The notes under the pieces: generated by a model
The model's database searches: none
The model's input: only the letters and a program-made list of their open reading frames with translations
Told to the model about the DNA's origin: nothing
In this document: positions 1-8,895 of the stretch, one piece after another
Position numbering within the stretch: position 1 is the stretch's first letter
Layout of the letters: each line of letters opens with the position of its first letter
Made by a program: the position numbers and the translations under genes
NCBI GenBank assembly: GCA_021324855.1
Contig: JAJPIG010000025.1
Location: forward strand, 1-47,886
Length of the DNA stretch: 47,886 nt
Direction of reading: 5' to 3'
Source: Pseudomonadota bacterium
GTDB lineage: Bacteria > Desulfobacterota > Binatia > Binatales > Binataceae

Positions 1-294
1 CACGAATGCGGCGGCCACGCGACCGGCCATCCGAAGCGGCTCAACCGCGACTCGATCAAGGAAGCCGCGCCGTTCGGCTCGGCAACCTACAGCATCGAGG
101 AATGCGTTGCGGAGATGGCGGCGGCCTATCTGTGCGGAATCGCCGGCATCGCGAGCCGCACGCTCGACAACTCCGCCGCCTACATTCAGGGCTGGTTGTC
201 CCGCCTGCGCGGCGATCGCAAGTTCATCGTCCATGCCGCCGCCCAGGCGCAGCGGGCGTGCGATTACGTGCTGAACAGGGGCTCCACAGAATGA
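1..294 (+). CDS. ArdC-like zincin metallopeptidase/antirestriction protein, C-terminal end (partial)
   Basis: The window opens inside this gene; 97 C-terminal codons are present, ending at TGA 292-294. The visible part starts with the zinc-binding helix (HECGG-HATGHPKRLNR), followed by a conserved FGS-Y-EECVAEM-AAYLC segment whose Glu would be the third zinc ligand, and ends with AAYIQGWL and AAAQAQRACDYV. This arrangement is typical of the C-terminal metallopeptidase domain of ArdC/DUF1738-type proteins of plasmids and integrative elements, which have an N-terminal ssDNA-binding domain (outside the window). One residue seems to be inserted in the HExxH motif compared with the usual HELxHxTGH. 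The family assignment is confident; activity is uncertain. Confidence 0.8.
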   Translation, partial: HECGGHATGHPKRLNRDSIKEAAPFGSATYSIEECVAEMAAAYLCGIAGIASRTLDNSAAYIQGWLSRLRGDRKFIVHAAAQAQRACDYVLNRGSTE

Positions 295-302
295 AGTTGG
301 CG

Positions 303-335
303 CGCGGCGGCCGGCCTTGCCGGTCGGCCGCCGCG
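303..335 (+). terminator. Strong GC hairpin after the ArdC-like gene
   Basis: An 11-bp perfect inverted repeat (CGCGGCGGCCG at 303-313 pairing with CGGCCGCCGCG at 325-335) around an 11-nt loop lies 8 nt downstream of the ArdC-like stop codon. No U-tract follows, so this may be a stem that stabilises the transcript end rather than a classical intrinsic terminator. Confidence 0.45.
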
Positions 336-465
336 TCTCTGACAGAGATTGGATCCCGTGCTGAATAGAGGTTCCCTATCAGATTATGGAATTCGTGTTA
401 GATCGTTGGCATGACCAGATTGTGCGCATAGTCGCGACGTTTTCCACCGCAAAGGAGCAGGCGGA

Positions 466-492
466 ATGAGCAGCACCGGCCCGAGCGTATGA
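466..492 (+). CDS. Eight-codon leader ORF coupled to the XRE gene
   Basis: ATG at 466 opens an 8-codon frame ending in TGA 490-492, which overlaps the ATG of the XRE gene (489-491) as ATGA. A good ribosome-binding sequence (AAAGGAG, 451-457) sits 8 nt before this ATG, whereas the XRE start has no equally good site of its own. This looks like translational coupling through a leader peptide. It is also possible that the strong site only marks an ancestral start. The peptide is too short to judge by composition. Confidence 0.4.
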   Translation: MSSTGPSV

Positions 493-827
493 AGCAGAAG
501 ACCTTCGGCCAGGTACTTACAGAGGCCCGCAAACGGGCGGGTTTAACGCAAAAGGAGGTTGCCGAGCGTCTGAGGCGCGAAGACGGAAGGCCGGTCGATG
601 CGCCGTATCTGAACGCGGTCGAGCACGACCGGCGCCGGCCGCCGCCGGATTATTCGATCGAGCAGCTCGCCAAGATCATCGGTATTTCGGCAGACGTGCT
701 CTTCTATCACGCGCGACGTATGCCGGGCGATGACGAGGGCGACATCGAGCATGAGCAGGTCGAGGCGGCCTACCAGGCCTTTCGCAAAGCGATCGAAGGC
801 GGAAAGTCCGGCAAAAAGAAAGGATGA
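489..827 (+). CDS. XRE-family helix-turn-helix transcriptional regulator
   Basis: A 112-residue protein with a classic HTH_XRE domain at about residues 7-75: FGQVLTEARKRAGLTQKEVAERL, a turn, then YLNAVEHDRRRPP and an IEQLAKIIGISADVLF helix. The C-terminus is acidic then lysine-rich. It overlaps the following ImmA/IrrE-type protease gene by 4 bp (ATGA), the usual arrangement of repressor plus antirepressor protease pairs in integrative elements and stress modules. In such pairs the protease cleaves or inactivates the regulator; that role is inferred from context. The ATG at 489 is entered from an overlapping 8-codon leader ORF. Confidence 0.85.
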   Translation: MKQKTFGQVLTEARKRAGLTQKEVAERLRREDGRPVDAPYLNAVEHDRRRPPPDYSIEQLAKIIGISADVLFYHARRMPGDDEGDIEHEQVEAAYQAFRKAIEGGKSGKKKG

Positions 828-1459
828 GGAGTTATCGCGATCCGTTTGGCCGCCCGATCCGCTGGCCTTTTCTGAAGACGGAGGTGCTGGATCGGCGTTG
901 CGAAGGGATCATGCGCGAGTTCATGAACCGCCGCTCGGGCGGCTATCGGCTGCCGATTCCGACCGACGAGCTGATCCGACTGCTTGAAGAGCGCGCGGAG
1001 AAAGTCGACACCTACGCGGACCTGCCCGACGGGATTCACGGGCAGACGTTGTTGTTTTACGACCGTCGTCCGATTGTTCGCATCGCGGAGAGCATTTATC
1101 GGACGCGCAGCGATCATCGCGTGCGGACCACCGCGACGCACGAGTTCGGGCACGTCTGGCTGCATGCTCCGTTATGGCGCGAAGCCGGCGCCAGGCTGGC
1201 TACGGGCGCCGGCAAGCATGGCGGCGGCGCGGTTTGGACCTGCCATCGAGAGAATATTGTCAGCGCTCCGAAAACCGACTGGGTTGAATGGCAAGCCGGA
1301 TGGGTGAGCGGCGCGATTCTAATGCCGGCCAGCGCGCTGCGCCGCTGGGCCGAGGAGCAGGCGCTGAAATTTGGCGCGAACCCGCCGTTTGCGGCCAGAA
1401 CGCGGCCGAATTTGCCAAGAATTTGCCAAGAATTTTTCGCCGAAACCGCCGACGGCTGA
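824..1459 (+). CDS. ImmA/IrrE-type zinc metallo-endopeptidase, odd C-terminus
   Basis: A 211-residue protein with the HExxH zinc motif HEFGH at residues 106-110 and a downstream EWQAGWVSGAILMP segment (Glu155, probable third ligand), which are signatures of the ImmA/IrrE (COG2856) family. The start overlaps the XRE stop by 4 bp, indicating co-translation. In ImmA of ICEBs1 and IrrE/DdrO of Deinococcus the protease inactivates the partner XRE repressor; the same role is inferred here. The last 16 or so residues are read across an 11-bp tandem duplication (1409-1430) that shifts the frame, so the C-terminus may be altered or truncated. The gene ends 38 bp before the tRNA-Arg 3' end. Confidence 0.85.
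   Translation: MRSYRDPFGRPIRWPFLKTEVLDRRCEGIMREFMNRRSGGYRLPIPTDELIRLLEERAEKVDTYADLPDGIHGQTLLFYDRRPIVRIAESIYRTRSDHRVRTTATHEFGHVWLHAPLWREAGARLATGAGKHGGGAVWTCHRENIVSAPKTDWVEWQAGWVSGAILMPASALRRWAEEQALKFGANPPFAARTRPNLPRICQEFFAETADG
1409..1430 (+). repeat. 11-bp tandem duplication in the protease gene 3' end
   Basis: AATTTGCCAAG occurs twice back to back (1409-1419 and 1420-1430), followed by a partial third start (AATTTTT). Because 11 is not a multiple of 3, gain or loss of one copy changes the C-terminal reading frame of the ImmA/IrrE-type protein. Confidence 0.85.
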
Positions 1460-1497
1460 AAAACGCCTTTTAATTCAAGAGTTTTTCGCTATTGAAG

Positions 1498-1569
1498 TGC
1501 CCCGGCCGGGAGTCGAACCCGGACTTGAGGTTCCGGAGACCTCCGTGATGTCCTTTTCACTACCGGGGC
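1498..1569 (-). tRNA. tRNA-Arg (anticodon CCG)
   Basis: The reverse complement folds as a 72-nt cloverleaf: acceptor stem GCCCCGG/CCGGGGC with discriminator A, D-arm GTGA/TCAC containing GG in the loop, anticodon stem GAGGT/ACCTC with loop CTCCGGA (anticodon CCG, reading CGG = Arg), a 4-nt variable loop, and T-arm CCGGG-TTCGACT-CCCGG. No 3' CCA is encoded. Its 3' end faces the ArdC/XRE/protease segment, the orientation expected for an integrative element inserted at a tRNA 3' end. Confidence 0.93.
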
Positions 1570-1669
1570 TTTTTGGTCGTCTACGTTCCGACGATCGTAC
1601 GCGGAACCATGAACGAGTATATGGAGATCAGGCGCGCGAACAAGGGCCGCCGCTCCCGGCGGTCGGCCG

Positions 1670-2536
1670 TCAGGCTGAGCGCGCCTGCGGCTCAATCTCA
1701 CGCTGACGCCGCTCGGCCTCCGGCCAGTTTTCGCTGATCGTCTCGAGCATCGCGCGATGAATCGCGCCGTTGCTCGCCACGATCTGGCCACGTGTCAAAT
1801 CGAATGGGGTCGCGTCCATGTTCGTCACCCGGCCGCCCGCCTCCTCGACGAGCAGTGCGCCCGCCGCGACATCCCAAGGCTTCAGACCAAATTCCCAAAA
1901 ACCGTCCGTACGTCCACAGGCGACGTACGCCAGGTCGAGGGCGGCCGAGCCGGTGCGCCGCACCCCCTGCACGCGCATCATGAAGGCCTCCCAGAATGAG
2001 AGATAGAAGCGCCGCCGCGTCCGGCGATCGTACGGAAAGCCGGTGGCGAGCAGAGCGGTGCTGAGCGTGCCGGTGCCGCTTACTTTAATCGGCCGGCCAT
2101 TGAGGCGCGCGCCTTTGCCGCGCCGCGCGACGAAGCACTCCTTCTTGAGCGCATCGAGAATGATCCCGAGTTGGACCCGTCCGCGCCGTTCGTAAGCGAT
2201 CGAGACGCAGAACTGCGGATAGCCGTGCGCGAAATTGGTTGTCCCGTCGAGCGGATCGATAATCCATCGATGCTCGCTGCCGTTGAAACTCGCGCCGCTC
2301 TCCTCTGCAAGCATCGCATGCGCCGGAAAGGCTCGCTGCAGGATGGCGAGAACGGCCGCCTCCGCCTCGTGGTCGGCTTCCGTCACCAAATCGATCGGAT
2401 TGGCGGCCTTGCGCGATATGCTGATGCGCTGTGCGCGCTTGAGATGGATTCGGCCCGCGGCGCGCGCCGCCCGCAAGGCCACTCGTTCGAGTTCGTCACT
2501 CACTATATCCGAACCTAACCAAGAGCCACTCGACAA
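1670..2536 (-). CDS. Inositol monophosphatase family protein (SuhB-like)
   Basis: A 288-residue lithium-sensitive phosphatase-fold protein. Metal-binding motifs are visible in order: LAEESG (Glu78-Glu79), IIDPLDGTTNFAHG (Asp94, Asp97) and KPWDVAAGALLVEEAGG near residue 218. Known family members hydrolyse inositol 1-phosphate or related sugar/nucleotide phosphates, or act as the SuhB antitermination factor; the substrate cannot be read from sequence. The N-terminus could also start at GTG codon 12, giving a length closer to the family norm of about 260-270 residues. It lies on the same strand as and upstream of the tRNA-Arg gene and is divergent from the MFS transporter. Confidence 0.88.
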   Translation of the reverse strand: MSSGSWLGSDIVSDELERVALRAARAAGRIHLKRAQRISISRKAANPIDLVTEADHEAEAAVLAILQRAFPAHAMLAEESGASFNGSEHRWIIDPLDGTTNFAHGYPQFCVSIAYERRGRVQLGIILDALKKECFVARRGKGARLNGRPIKVSGTGTLSTALLATGFPYDRRTRRRFYLSFWEAFMMRVQGVRRTGSAALDLAYVACGRTDGFWEFGLKPWDVAAGALLVEEAGGRVTNMDATPFDLTRGQIVASNGAIHRAMLETISENWPEAERRQREIEPQARSA

Positions 2537-2621
2537 TCCAGCGTAAACGCGCCGCGGCGTGTTCGTTTATCCACGATCGTCGTTGATGCGCATGCAATCT
2601 TGCGATGCTAGACCACTACCA

Positions 2622-3878
2622 ATGACCGCATCGCCATCTGACTCCCTCTCGGTCGCCGGGATTCGTCGCGTGATTCGCGACTATTACGCCATCTCGCTGA
2701 TCTACGCCTTCGCCGGCGGATTTTTGTTCGGCGTCTATCCGCTGTTCCTGCGTGCGCGCGGCCTCGACCAGTTGCAGATCAACTCGGTGATGGCGGTCTA
2801 CTTCATCGTCATCTTTCTGACCGACATTCCGACTGGAGCGTTCGCCGATGCGATCGGCCGGCGCGATTCGTTCGTCCTTGGATGCGCGCTGCGCGTGATC
2901 GGCTTCGTCGTCTACTTCTTCGTTCATCGCTACGCGCTGTTTCTCATTGCCGAGATCATAGATGGTGTCGGCACGACGTTTTGCGGCGGTGCAATCGATG
3001 CCTGGGGTGTCGATGCGCTCGACACCGCCGGCTACACCGGCCTCAAGGACCGGCTCTTCTCGCGCGTGCAACAGCTCACGAATGTCGGCTGGATGGTGTC
3101 GGCGCTGCTCGGCGCCTACATCGCGGACGTGAACATCGCGTGGCCGTGGCTGATCGGCGCGGCAGGCTATACCGGTAGCGCGATCGCCGCGCTCAGCCTG
3201 ATGGAAGAGCGCGCGGAGCAGCGAACCGTACCCAGCTTTACACAGGTGCCGATCCAAGTCGTGCGCCGCGTCGCAGCCGGAATGCGGGAAGGATTCGGCC
3301 AGCGTACGGTTCTGCTACTGAGCCTGGCCAACGCGTTCTCGTTTGCCGCCTGGTCATCGTATTGGATGCAATGGCCGCAGCTCGTCAATGATGAGTACCG
3401 GGTCGGCATCTGGGTCGTCGGATGGGTTTTCTGCGGGTTGACGGTCGGGCAATTGATCGGCGCGGAAATCGTCGCGCGCGTGCGGCCTGACGAGGCGGCG
3501 CGCGGCGGCCGGCTCGCGATGCTGGTGGTGGGGTCGGCGGCGATGCTGGCGGTTGCGGGACTGCTCGCGCGACGGCCGAATCTGGTGGTCGCGCTGCTGT
3601 TCGGGATGCGCATCTGCACGGGCGCGATGCAGCCGCTCGCCGCGAGCTGGCTCAATGAGCGGATCGAAGCGGACCATCGCACGACACTGCTGTCCTTCGC
3701 GAACACCTTTGCGACCCTGGGCGGCTCGGGCGGACTGGTGATCGGCGGGATTGCGGCCGACCACCTGGGCATCCCGGGTACGTGGCTCATCCTTGCCGGC
3801 ATCGCGCTCCTCGCGGCGCCCTGCTTCATGGCGCTGCGGCCGGCTGCGGACGAGGCCGCTATCGCGACTCGCAGGTGA
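2622..3878 (+). CDS. MFS transporter
   Basis: An integral membrane protein of about 418 residues with around twelve hydrophobic segments. The signature motif between TM2 and TM3 is present as GAFADAIGRRDSFVLG, and a repeat-like GGIAADHLG occurs in the second half. This is a major facilitator superfamily permease; the substrate is unknown. The start is uncertain: the same frame is open from GTG 2559 with ATGs at 2586 and 2592, but the stretch before ATG 2622 does not look like a membrane-protein N-terminus. No clear ribosome-binding site helps. It is divergent from the phosphatase gene and about 100 bp upstream of the aminotransferase. Confidence 0.85.
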   Translation: MTASPSDSLSVAGIRRVIRDYYAISLIYAFAGGFLFGVYPLFLRARGLDQLQINSVMAVYFIVIFLTDIPTGAFADAIGRRDSFVLGCALRVIGFVVYFFVHRYALFLIAEIIDGVGTTFCGGAIDAWGVDALDTAGYTGLKDRLFSRVQQLTNVGWMVSALLGAYIADVNIAWPWLIGAAGYTGSAIAALSLMEERAEQRTVPSFTQVPIQVVRRVAAGMREGFGQRTVLLLSLANAFSFAAWSSYWMQWPQLVNDEYRVGIWVVGWVFCGLTVGQLIGAEIVARVRPDEAARGGRLAMLVVGSAAMLAVAGLLARRPNLVVALLFGMRICTGAMQPLAASWLNERIEADHRTTLLSFANTFATLGGSGGLVIGGIAADHLGIPGTWLILAGIALLAAPCFMALRPAADEAAIATRR

Positions 3879-3977
3879 GATAGCTTGAAAAATGGCACTG
3901 GCGAAGACGGGCGCGGTGGGCTAAAAATTACATCCACCCGCGAATTTCGCGGCGCAAAGGGCGAGAATCGGCGAGGG

Positions 3978-5186
3978 ATGGACTTTCCAAGGATCAAGCG
4001 GCTGCCACCGTATGTGTTTAACGCGATCGGCGACCTGTGCCTGAAAGCGCGACGCGCCGGCGAGGATGTAATTGACTTCGGGATGGGCAATCCCGACGGC
4101 GCCACGCCGCCGCATATCGTGAGCAAGCTGGTCGAAGCCGCGACCAAGCCGCCCAACCATCGCTATTCGGTCTCGCGCGGAGTGTTCAAGCTCCGCCGCG
4201 CGATCACTGATTGGTACGCGCGCCGCTACGGCGTCGAACTCGACCCTGACTCCGAGGCGATCGTGACGATCGGCTCGAAGGAAGGCATCGGACACATGGC
4301 GCTGGCGATTCTCGATCAGGGCGACGTCGTACTCGCGCCGACGCCGACCTATCCGATTCATCAGTACGGATGCGTCATCGCGGGCGCGCAGGTGCATGGC
4401 GTTCCGCTGCGGTATGGCGAGGAATTTTTTGACCATCTGACCGAGGTGGTTGCGCGATGTTGGCCGCGGCCGAAGTTCCTGATCATGAACTTCCCGCATA
4501 ATCCGACCACCGCCACGGTGACGCCGGCCTTCATGGAGCGGGTGGTCGAGTTCGCGCACGAGCACGAGCTGATGGTGGCGCACGATTTCGCGTACGCCGA
4601 CCTCTGCTTCGACGGTTATCGCGCACCGTCGTTCATGGCTGCGCCGGGCGCGCGCGAAATCGGCGTCGAATTCTTCACGCTGTCGAAGAGCTACAACATG
4701 CCGGGGTGGCGCGTCGGTTTCGCAGTCGGCAATCGCGAGATGATCGCGGCGCTGTCTCGGCTCAAGTCGTATTTCGATTACGGGATGTTCGCGCCCGTGC
4801 AGGTCGCGGCGATCGCGGCGCTCAACGGCCCGCAGGACTGCGTGAACGACATCGTCGAGATGTACCGGCGGCGGCGCGACGCACTGGTCGATGGGCTCAA
4901 CCGCGCCGGGTGGCCGGTCGAGAAGCCGCGGGCCACGATGTTCGTGTGGGCGCCGATTCCCGAGCCGTTCCGCGCGATGGGCTCGCTCGAGTTTGCGAAG
5001 TTCCTGCTCGCGGAAGCCAGGGTCGCCGTATCACCCGGCGTCGGCTTCGGCGCCGACGGCGACGGCTTCGTGCGCTTCGCGCTCATCGAAAACGAGCATC
5101 GGATTCGCCAAGCTGTTCGCGGCATCCGCCACGCCTTCAATCAGCGTCTCGGCGCAGCGCCCACGCAAATGGCGAGCGTCTCCTGA
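3978..5186 (+). CDS. alaC: AlaC-type alanine/glutamate aminotransferase (class I/II, PLP)
   Basis: A 402-residue fold-type I aminotransferase. It follows E. coli AlaC (YfdZ) closely: [11 protein letters not shown] near the N-terminus, [30 protein letters not shown], the PLP-lysine segment [17 protein letters not shown], and the C-terminal [21 protein letters not shown]. AlaC makes alanine from pyruvate and glutamate. The ATG at 3978 is preferred because the protein then starts next to the conserved RIKRLPP; the frame is open upstream to TTG 3885. It is followed closely by homoserine dehydrogenase, so the transaminase probably belongs to an amino-acid biosynthesis operon. Another transaminase specificity cannot be excluded. 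Confidence 0.88.
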   Translation: MDFPRIKRLPPYVFNAIGDLCLKARRAGEDVIDFGMGNPDGATPPHIVSKLVEAATKPPNHRYSVSRGVFKLRRAITDWYARRYGVELDPDSEAIVTIGSKEGIGHMALAILDQGDVVLAPTPTYPIHQYGCVIAGAQVHGVPLRYGEEFFDHLTEVVARCWPRPKFLIMNFPHNPTTATVTPAFMERVVEFAHEHELMVAHDFAYADLCFDGYRAPSFMAAPGAREIGVEFFTLSKSYNMPGWRVGFAVGNREMIAALSRLKSYFDYGMFAPVQVAAIAALNGPQDCVNDIVEMYRRRRDALVDGLNRAGWPVEKPRATMFVWAPIPEPFRAMGSLEFAKFLLAEARVAVSPGVGFGADGDGFVRFALIENEHRIRQAVRGIRHAFNQRLGAAPTQMASVS

Positions 5187-5215
5187 CCGCCCCGGCGCGC
5201 GCCAATCGCAGAGCT

Positions 5216-6523
5216 TTGCAGCCGGTGCGGATAGCGCTGCTCGGATGCGGCACCGTCGGCAGCGGCGTGGTCAAGCTGCTGCGGCGAAATCGGGAGCTGC
5301 TGCGCGAGAAGCTCGGGGCGCCGCTTGACCTGGTCGGCATCGCCGATCGCAGCCTCAAGCCGGATAGCGAACTCGGCATCACTGCGCGGCTCATCACGCG
5401 CGATGCTGCCGCGCTCGTCGAGCGCCCCGACGTCGATATCGTAGTGGAGTTGTTCGGCGGCTATGAGCCGGCGCGCAGTCTGATCCTGCGTGCGTTTCGC
5501 GCCGGCAAGGACGTCGTTACCGCGAACAAGGCGCTGCTCGCGGGCCACGGCGAGCAGATTTTTCGCGCCGCCGCGCGCGCCGGGGTCGGCATCGGTTTCG
5601 AGGCGAGCGTGGGTGGCGGCGTCCCGGTGATCCGGACGCTGCGCGAAGCACTCGCCGGCGATCGGCATCGATCGGTCCATGGCATCGTCAACGGCACCTG
5701 CAATTCAATCCTCACCACGATGAGCGAGCGGGGCGACGACTTTTCGGAGGCGCTGGCCGAGGCGCAGCGGCGCGGTCTCGCCGAGGCCGATCCCGCGCTC
5801 GATATCGAGGGTCACGATTCGGCGCACAAGCTCTGTCTGTTGGTGATGCTGGCGTTTGGCGTGATGCTGAAGCCGTCGCAGGTCCATACCGAGGGCATCA
5901 CGCACGTGACGCAGGCCGACATCGTGTATGCGCGCGAACTCGGCTATGCGATCAAGCTGCTGGCGATAGCCAAGGACGATGACGGAGCGATCGAGGCGCG
6001 GGTTCATCCGACCATGATCCCAATCCGCAATCTGCTGGCGAGCGTGCGCGACGCCTACAACGCGATCAACGTGCAAAGCGAGGCGCTGGGCTCGACCTTC
6101 TACTTCGGCGAAGGCGCCGGCCAGATGCCCACGGCGACCGCCGTGATCGCCGATATCCTGGACATCGCACGCCGGCGAATCGCCGGCCCCTCGGCTCGCG
6201 GCTTCCCGCTCGGCTATCCGCTCGGCGCGCTCCGGCCGGCCCGTATCAAGCCCATGAGCGACGTGGTATGCGAGTACTACCTGCGCTTCGCCGCGCGCGA
6301 TCGTCCGGGTGTGCTCGGCGCAATCGCTTCGGTTTTGGGACGTAATGGAATTTCGCTAGTCTCAGTCATTCAGCAGGGACGAGGAGTGGAAACCACGGTG
6401 CCGGTCATCATGCGCACGCATGAAACACGCGAGCGCAACCTGATTCGCGCGCTGCGCCAGATTCGTACGCGCCGGATCGTCGAGGCGGCGCCGGTCTTCA
6501 TCCGGATCGAGGATCGGCTCTAG
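5216..6523 (+). CDS. hom: Homoserine dehydrogenase
   Basis: A 435-residue enzyme that reduces aspartate semialdehyde to homoserine. It starts with a Rossmann motif ([13 protein letters not shown]), continues through [13 protein letters not shown] and the catalytic-domain segment [38 protein letters not shown], and ends with an ACT domain (about residues 355-435, [22 protein letters not shown]) that usually mediates threonine feedback. No ATG is available at the right place; TTG 5216 or GTG 5225 are the plausible starts, and both give the normal family length. The stop is 5 nt before the thrC ATG, supporting an operon. Confidence 0.93.
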   Translation: MQPVRIALLGCGTVGSGVVKLLRRNRELLREKLGAPLDLVGIADRSLKPDSELGITARLITRDAAALVERPDVDIVVELFGGYEPARSLILRAFRAGKDVVTANKALLAGHGEQIFRAAARAGVGIGFEASVGGGVPVIRTLREALAGDRHRSVHGIVNGTCNSILTTMSERGDDFSEALAEAQRRGLAEADPALDIEGHDSAHKLCLLVMLAFGVMLKPSQVHTEGITHVTQADIVYARELGYAIKLLAIAKDDDGAIEARVHPTMIPIRNLLASVRDAYNAINVQSEALGSTFYFGEGAGQMPTATAVIADILDIARRRIAGPSARGFPLGYPLGALRPARIKPMSDVVCEYYLRFAARDRPGVLGAIASVLGRNGISLVSVIQQGRGVETTVPVIMRTHETRERNLIRALRQIRTRRIVEAAPVFIRIEDRL

Positions 6524-6528
6524 GAAGT

Positions 6529-7635
6529 ATGGCTGCGAAATACGAAAAAGCCGCGGCGGTTGAGCGCCGGCTCACGCGATGGCCGGGGTTGATCGAGCAT
6601 TACCGTCGTTTCCTGCCGGTCAGCGATCGCACGCCTGTGGTGACGCTCAACGAAGGGAACACGCCGCTTATCGAGGCCCCGTCGATCGCCGAGCGCCTTG
6701 GTCGCGGCATCAAGCTTTACTTGAAGTTTGAAGGCGCCAACCCGACCGGCTCGTTCAAAGACCGCGGGATGACCGTCGCGATGAGCAAGGCGCTGGGCGA
6801 GGGCGCGCGGGTCGCGATCTGCGCGTCGACTGGAAATACCGCCGCCTCGGCGGCCGCCTATGCCGGCCGGGCGGGGATGCGCGCCTTCGTGCTGATTCCG
6901 AAAGGCGCGGTAGCGCTCGGGAAGCTTTCGCAAAGCGTGATGCATGGCGCGCGGGTGCTCGAGATCATCGGCAACTTCGACATCTGCCTGAAGGTCGTCC
7001 GCGATCTCGCGCGGCACGATCCGGTACGCATCCGGCTCGTGAACAGCGTTAATCCCGATCGGATCGCGGGGCAGAAGACTGCGGCGTTTGAGATTTGCGA
7101 TCAGCTCGGCGATGCGCCCACGCATCAATTTTTGCCGGTCGGCAACGCCGGCAACATCACGGCCTATTGGGCGGGATACCAGGAGTATCGTGCGGCGGGG
7201 TTCGCGACCCGCCTGCCGAAGATGATGGGCTACCAGGCGGCAGAGGCCGCGCCGATCGTGCTCGGCCGTCCGATCGATGACCCGCATACCGTGGCGACTG
7301 CGATTAAGATCGGAAATCCGGCGAGCTGGACTGGCGCCACCGCCGCGCGCGACGAGTCGGGCGGCGTCATCGACATGGTTACCGATGCCGAGATTCTTTC
7401 GGCCTACCGGCTCATCGCGGCAGGCGGCATCTTCGCCGAACCCGCTTCGGCAGCATCGGTTGCGGGCGCGCTCAAATTCGGCGCCGCAGGCGGCATCAAG
7501 CCGGGATCGGTGATTGTCTGCACGCTCACCGGCCACGGGCTCAAAGATCCGGACACGGCACTCAAGAATCTGAGCAATACCATCGTGGTCGAGCCGGAGC
7601 TCGACAAGGTGATGAAGATCCTCGAGCGAGAATAG
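6529..7635 (+). CDS. thrC: Threonine synthase
   Basis: A 368-residue PLP enzyme that converts O-phosphohomoserine to threonine. The PLP lysine is Lys77 in [11 protein letters not shown], the phosphate-binding SNT-like loop reads [19 protein letters not shown], and [16 protein letters not shown] is the typical C-terminal domain motif. The length matches the short (Thermus/Bacillus-type) threonine synthases. It directly follows hom and precedes the ApgM-like gene, giving a hom-thrC-kinase order. Confidence 0.94.
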   Translation: MAAKYEKAAAVERRLTRWPGLIEHYRRFLPVSDRTPVVTLNEGNTPLIEAPSIAERLGRGIKLYLKFEGANPTGSFKDRGMTVAMSKALGEGARVAICASTGNTAASAAAYAGRAGMRAFVLIPKGAVALGKLSQSVMHGARVLEIIGNFDICLKVVRDLARHDPVRIRLVNSVNPDRIAGQKTAAFEICDQLGDAPTHQFLPVGNAGNITAYWAGYQEYRAAGFATRLPKMMGYQAAEAAPIVLGRPIDDPHTVATAIKIGNPASWTGATAARDESGGVIDMVTDAEILSAYRLIAAGGIFAEPASAASVAGALKFGAAGGIKPGSVIVCTLTGHGLKDPDTALKNLSNTIVVEPELDKVMKILERE

Positions 7636-7661
7636 CCGCATCGGGCACGGAGACGGTGATT

Positions 7662-8879
7662 ATGAAGTACGTAATCATCCATGGGGACGGGATGGCCGAC
7701 TGGCCTTGCGACGAGCTTGGGGGACGCACGCCGCTTGAGGCGGCGCGCAAGCCCCATATGGATTCGATCGCGGCGCGTGGCGAACTCGGCCGCGTCGCGA
7801 CGATTCCCGCCGGGATGCCACCCGGAAGCGACGTCGGCACGATGACGATGCTGGGGTACGATCCGGCGAAATATCACACGGGACGCGCGCCAATCGAAGC
7901 GGCCAGCATGGGAATCGCGATGGGACCGCGTGACCTCGCATTCCGCATGAACCTGGTGACGCTCGCCGACGGCGTCGATGGCGCAGTGATGCAGGACTTC
8001 ACCGCCGGACACATCAGCAGCGAAGAGGCGGCGCAGATCGTCGCGGACTTGCGTACTGCGCTCGCCGGCGACGGCATCGAACTCTACAACGGTGTCAGCT
8101 ACCGCCATCTGATGATCTGGCGCGACGGAACGCCCGGCACAAAGCTTACGCCGCCGCATGACATTACCGGTAGATCGACCACAGAATATCTGCCGTCAGG
8201 ACCGGGTGCAGAGCGATTGTCCGTGCTGATGGATCGCGCGCGCGACGTCCTTCGCGCGCATCCTGTGAATCTGGCGCGCCGCGCCGCAGGAAAAGCCGAG
8301 GCGACCTCGATCTGGTTCTGGGGGCAGGGGCTGCGGCCGGCCGTGCCGACGCTCGAAGAACGATTCAAGCTGCAGGGCGGATGTATCTCCGCCGTCGATC
8401 TCGTCAACGGCCTCGGCCGCCTGGCAGGACTCGAAATCATCACCGTTCCTGGCGCGACCGGATTCCTCGATACCGATTACGCCGCCAAGGGTCGCTATGG
8501 TCTCGACCTGCTGCGCCGTAAGGATTTCCTGCTGCTCCATGTGGAGGCGCCCGATGAGGCCGGCCATATGGGACGCGCCGACCTGAAGATCGAGGCGCTC
8601 GAGCGAATCGATGAACTGATCCTCGGACCGATGCTCTCCGGCCTTGCCGCCATGGGCGAGTTCGCGCTCCTGCTGATGCCCGACCATGCCACGCCCTGCA
8701 AACTCAAAACGCACTCGAACGATCCGGTACCCTTTGCTATTCTCAGGTCCGCGCAAGCTTCGGCCGCTCCGGCCAACCGGCGTTACACCGAAGCCGACGC
8801 CGCTCGCACGGGAATCTTCTTCGAGCACGGTCATCGTTTGATCGAAGCGCTGATAGGCGGCGGAACCAACCTCCAGTAG
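7662..8879 (+). CDS. ApgM-like alkaline-phosphatase-superfamily enzyme, probable homoserine kinase
   Basis: A 405-residue member of the archaeal-type cofactor-independent phosphoglycerate mutase family. The N-terminus YVIIHGDGMAD binds metal, Ser56 in MPPGSDVGTMTMLGYDP is the expected phospho-acceptor, and DEAGHMGR plus LLMPDHATPCKLKTHSNDPVPF are the remaining metal-site motifs. One subgroup of this family lies beside hom and thrC in many bacteria lacking thrB and has been proposed to be a homoserine kinase. Its position directly downstream of hom-thrC supports that reading over glycolytic mutase. ATG 7662 follows GGAGAC at a good distance. An APH-type homoserine kinase candidate also exists at 36163-37191. 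Confidence 0.82.
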   Translation: MKYVIIHGDGMADWPCDELGGRTPLEAARKPHMDSIAARGELGRVATIPAGMPPGSDVGTMTMLGYDPAKYHTGRAPIEAASMGIAMGPRDLAFRMNLVTLADGVDGAVMQDFTAGHISSEEAAQIVADLRTALAGDGIELYNGVSYRHLMIWRDGTPGTKLTPPHDITGRSTTEYLPSGPGAERLSVLMDRARDVLRAHPVNLARRAAGKAEATSIWFWGQGLRPAVPTLEERFKLQGGCISAVDLVNGLGRLAGLEIITVPGATGFLDTDYAAKGRYGLDLLRRKDFLLLHVEAPDEAGHMGRADLKIEALERIDELILGPMLSGLAAMGEFALLLMPDHATPCKLKTHSNDPVPFAILRSAQASAAPANRRYTEADAARTGIFFEHGHRLIEALIGGGTNLQ

Positions 8880-8895
8880 CGAGAGACGGGCGGCG

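Noticed and set aside
4706-5215. A 170-codon N-terminal extension in frame with homoserine dehydrogenase
   Set aside because: The stretch overlaps the alaC-like gene, is Arg-rich and lacks family similarity; starting at TTG 5216 gives the normal enzyme length.
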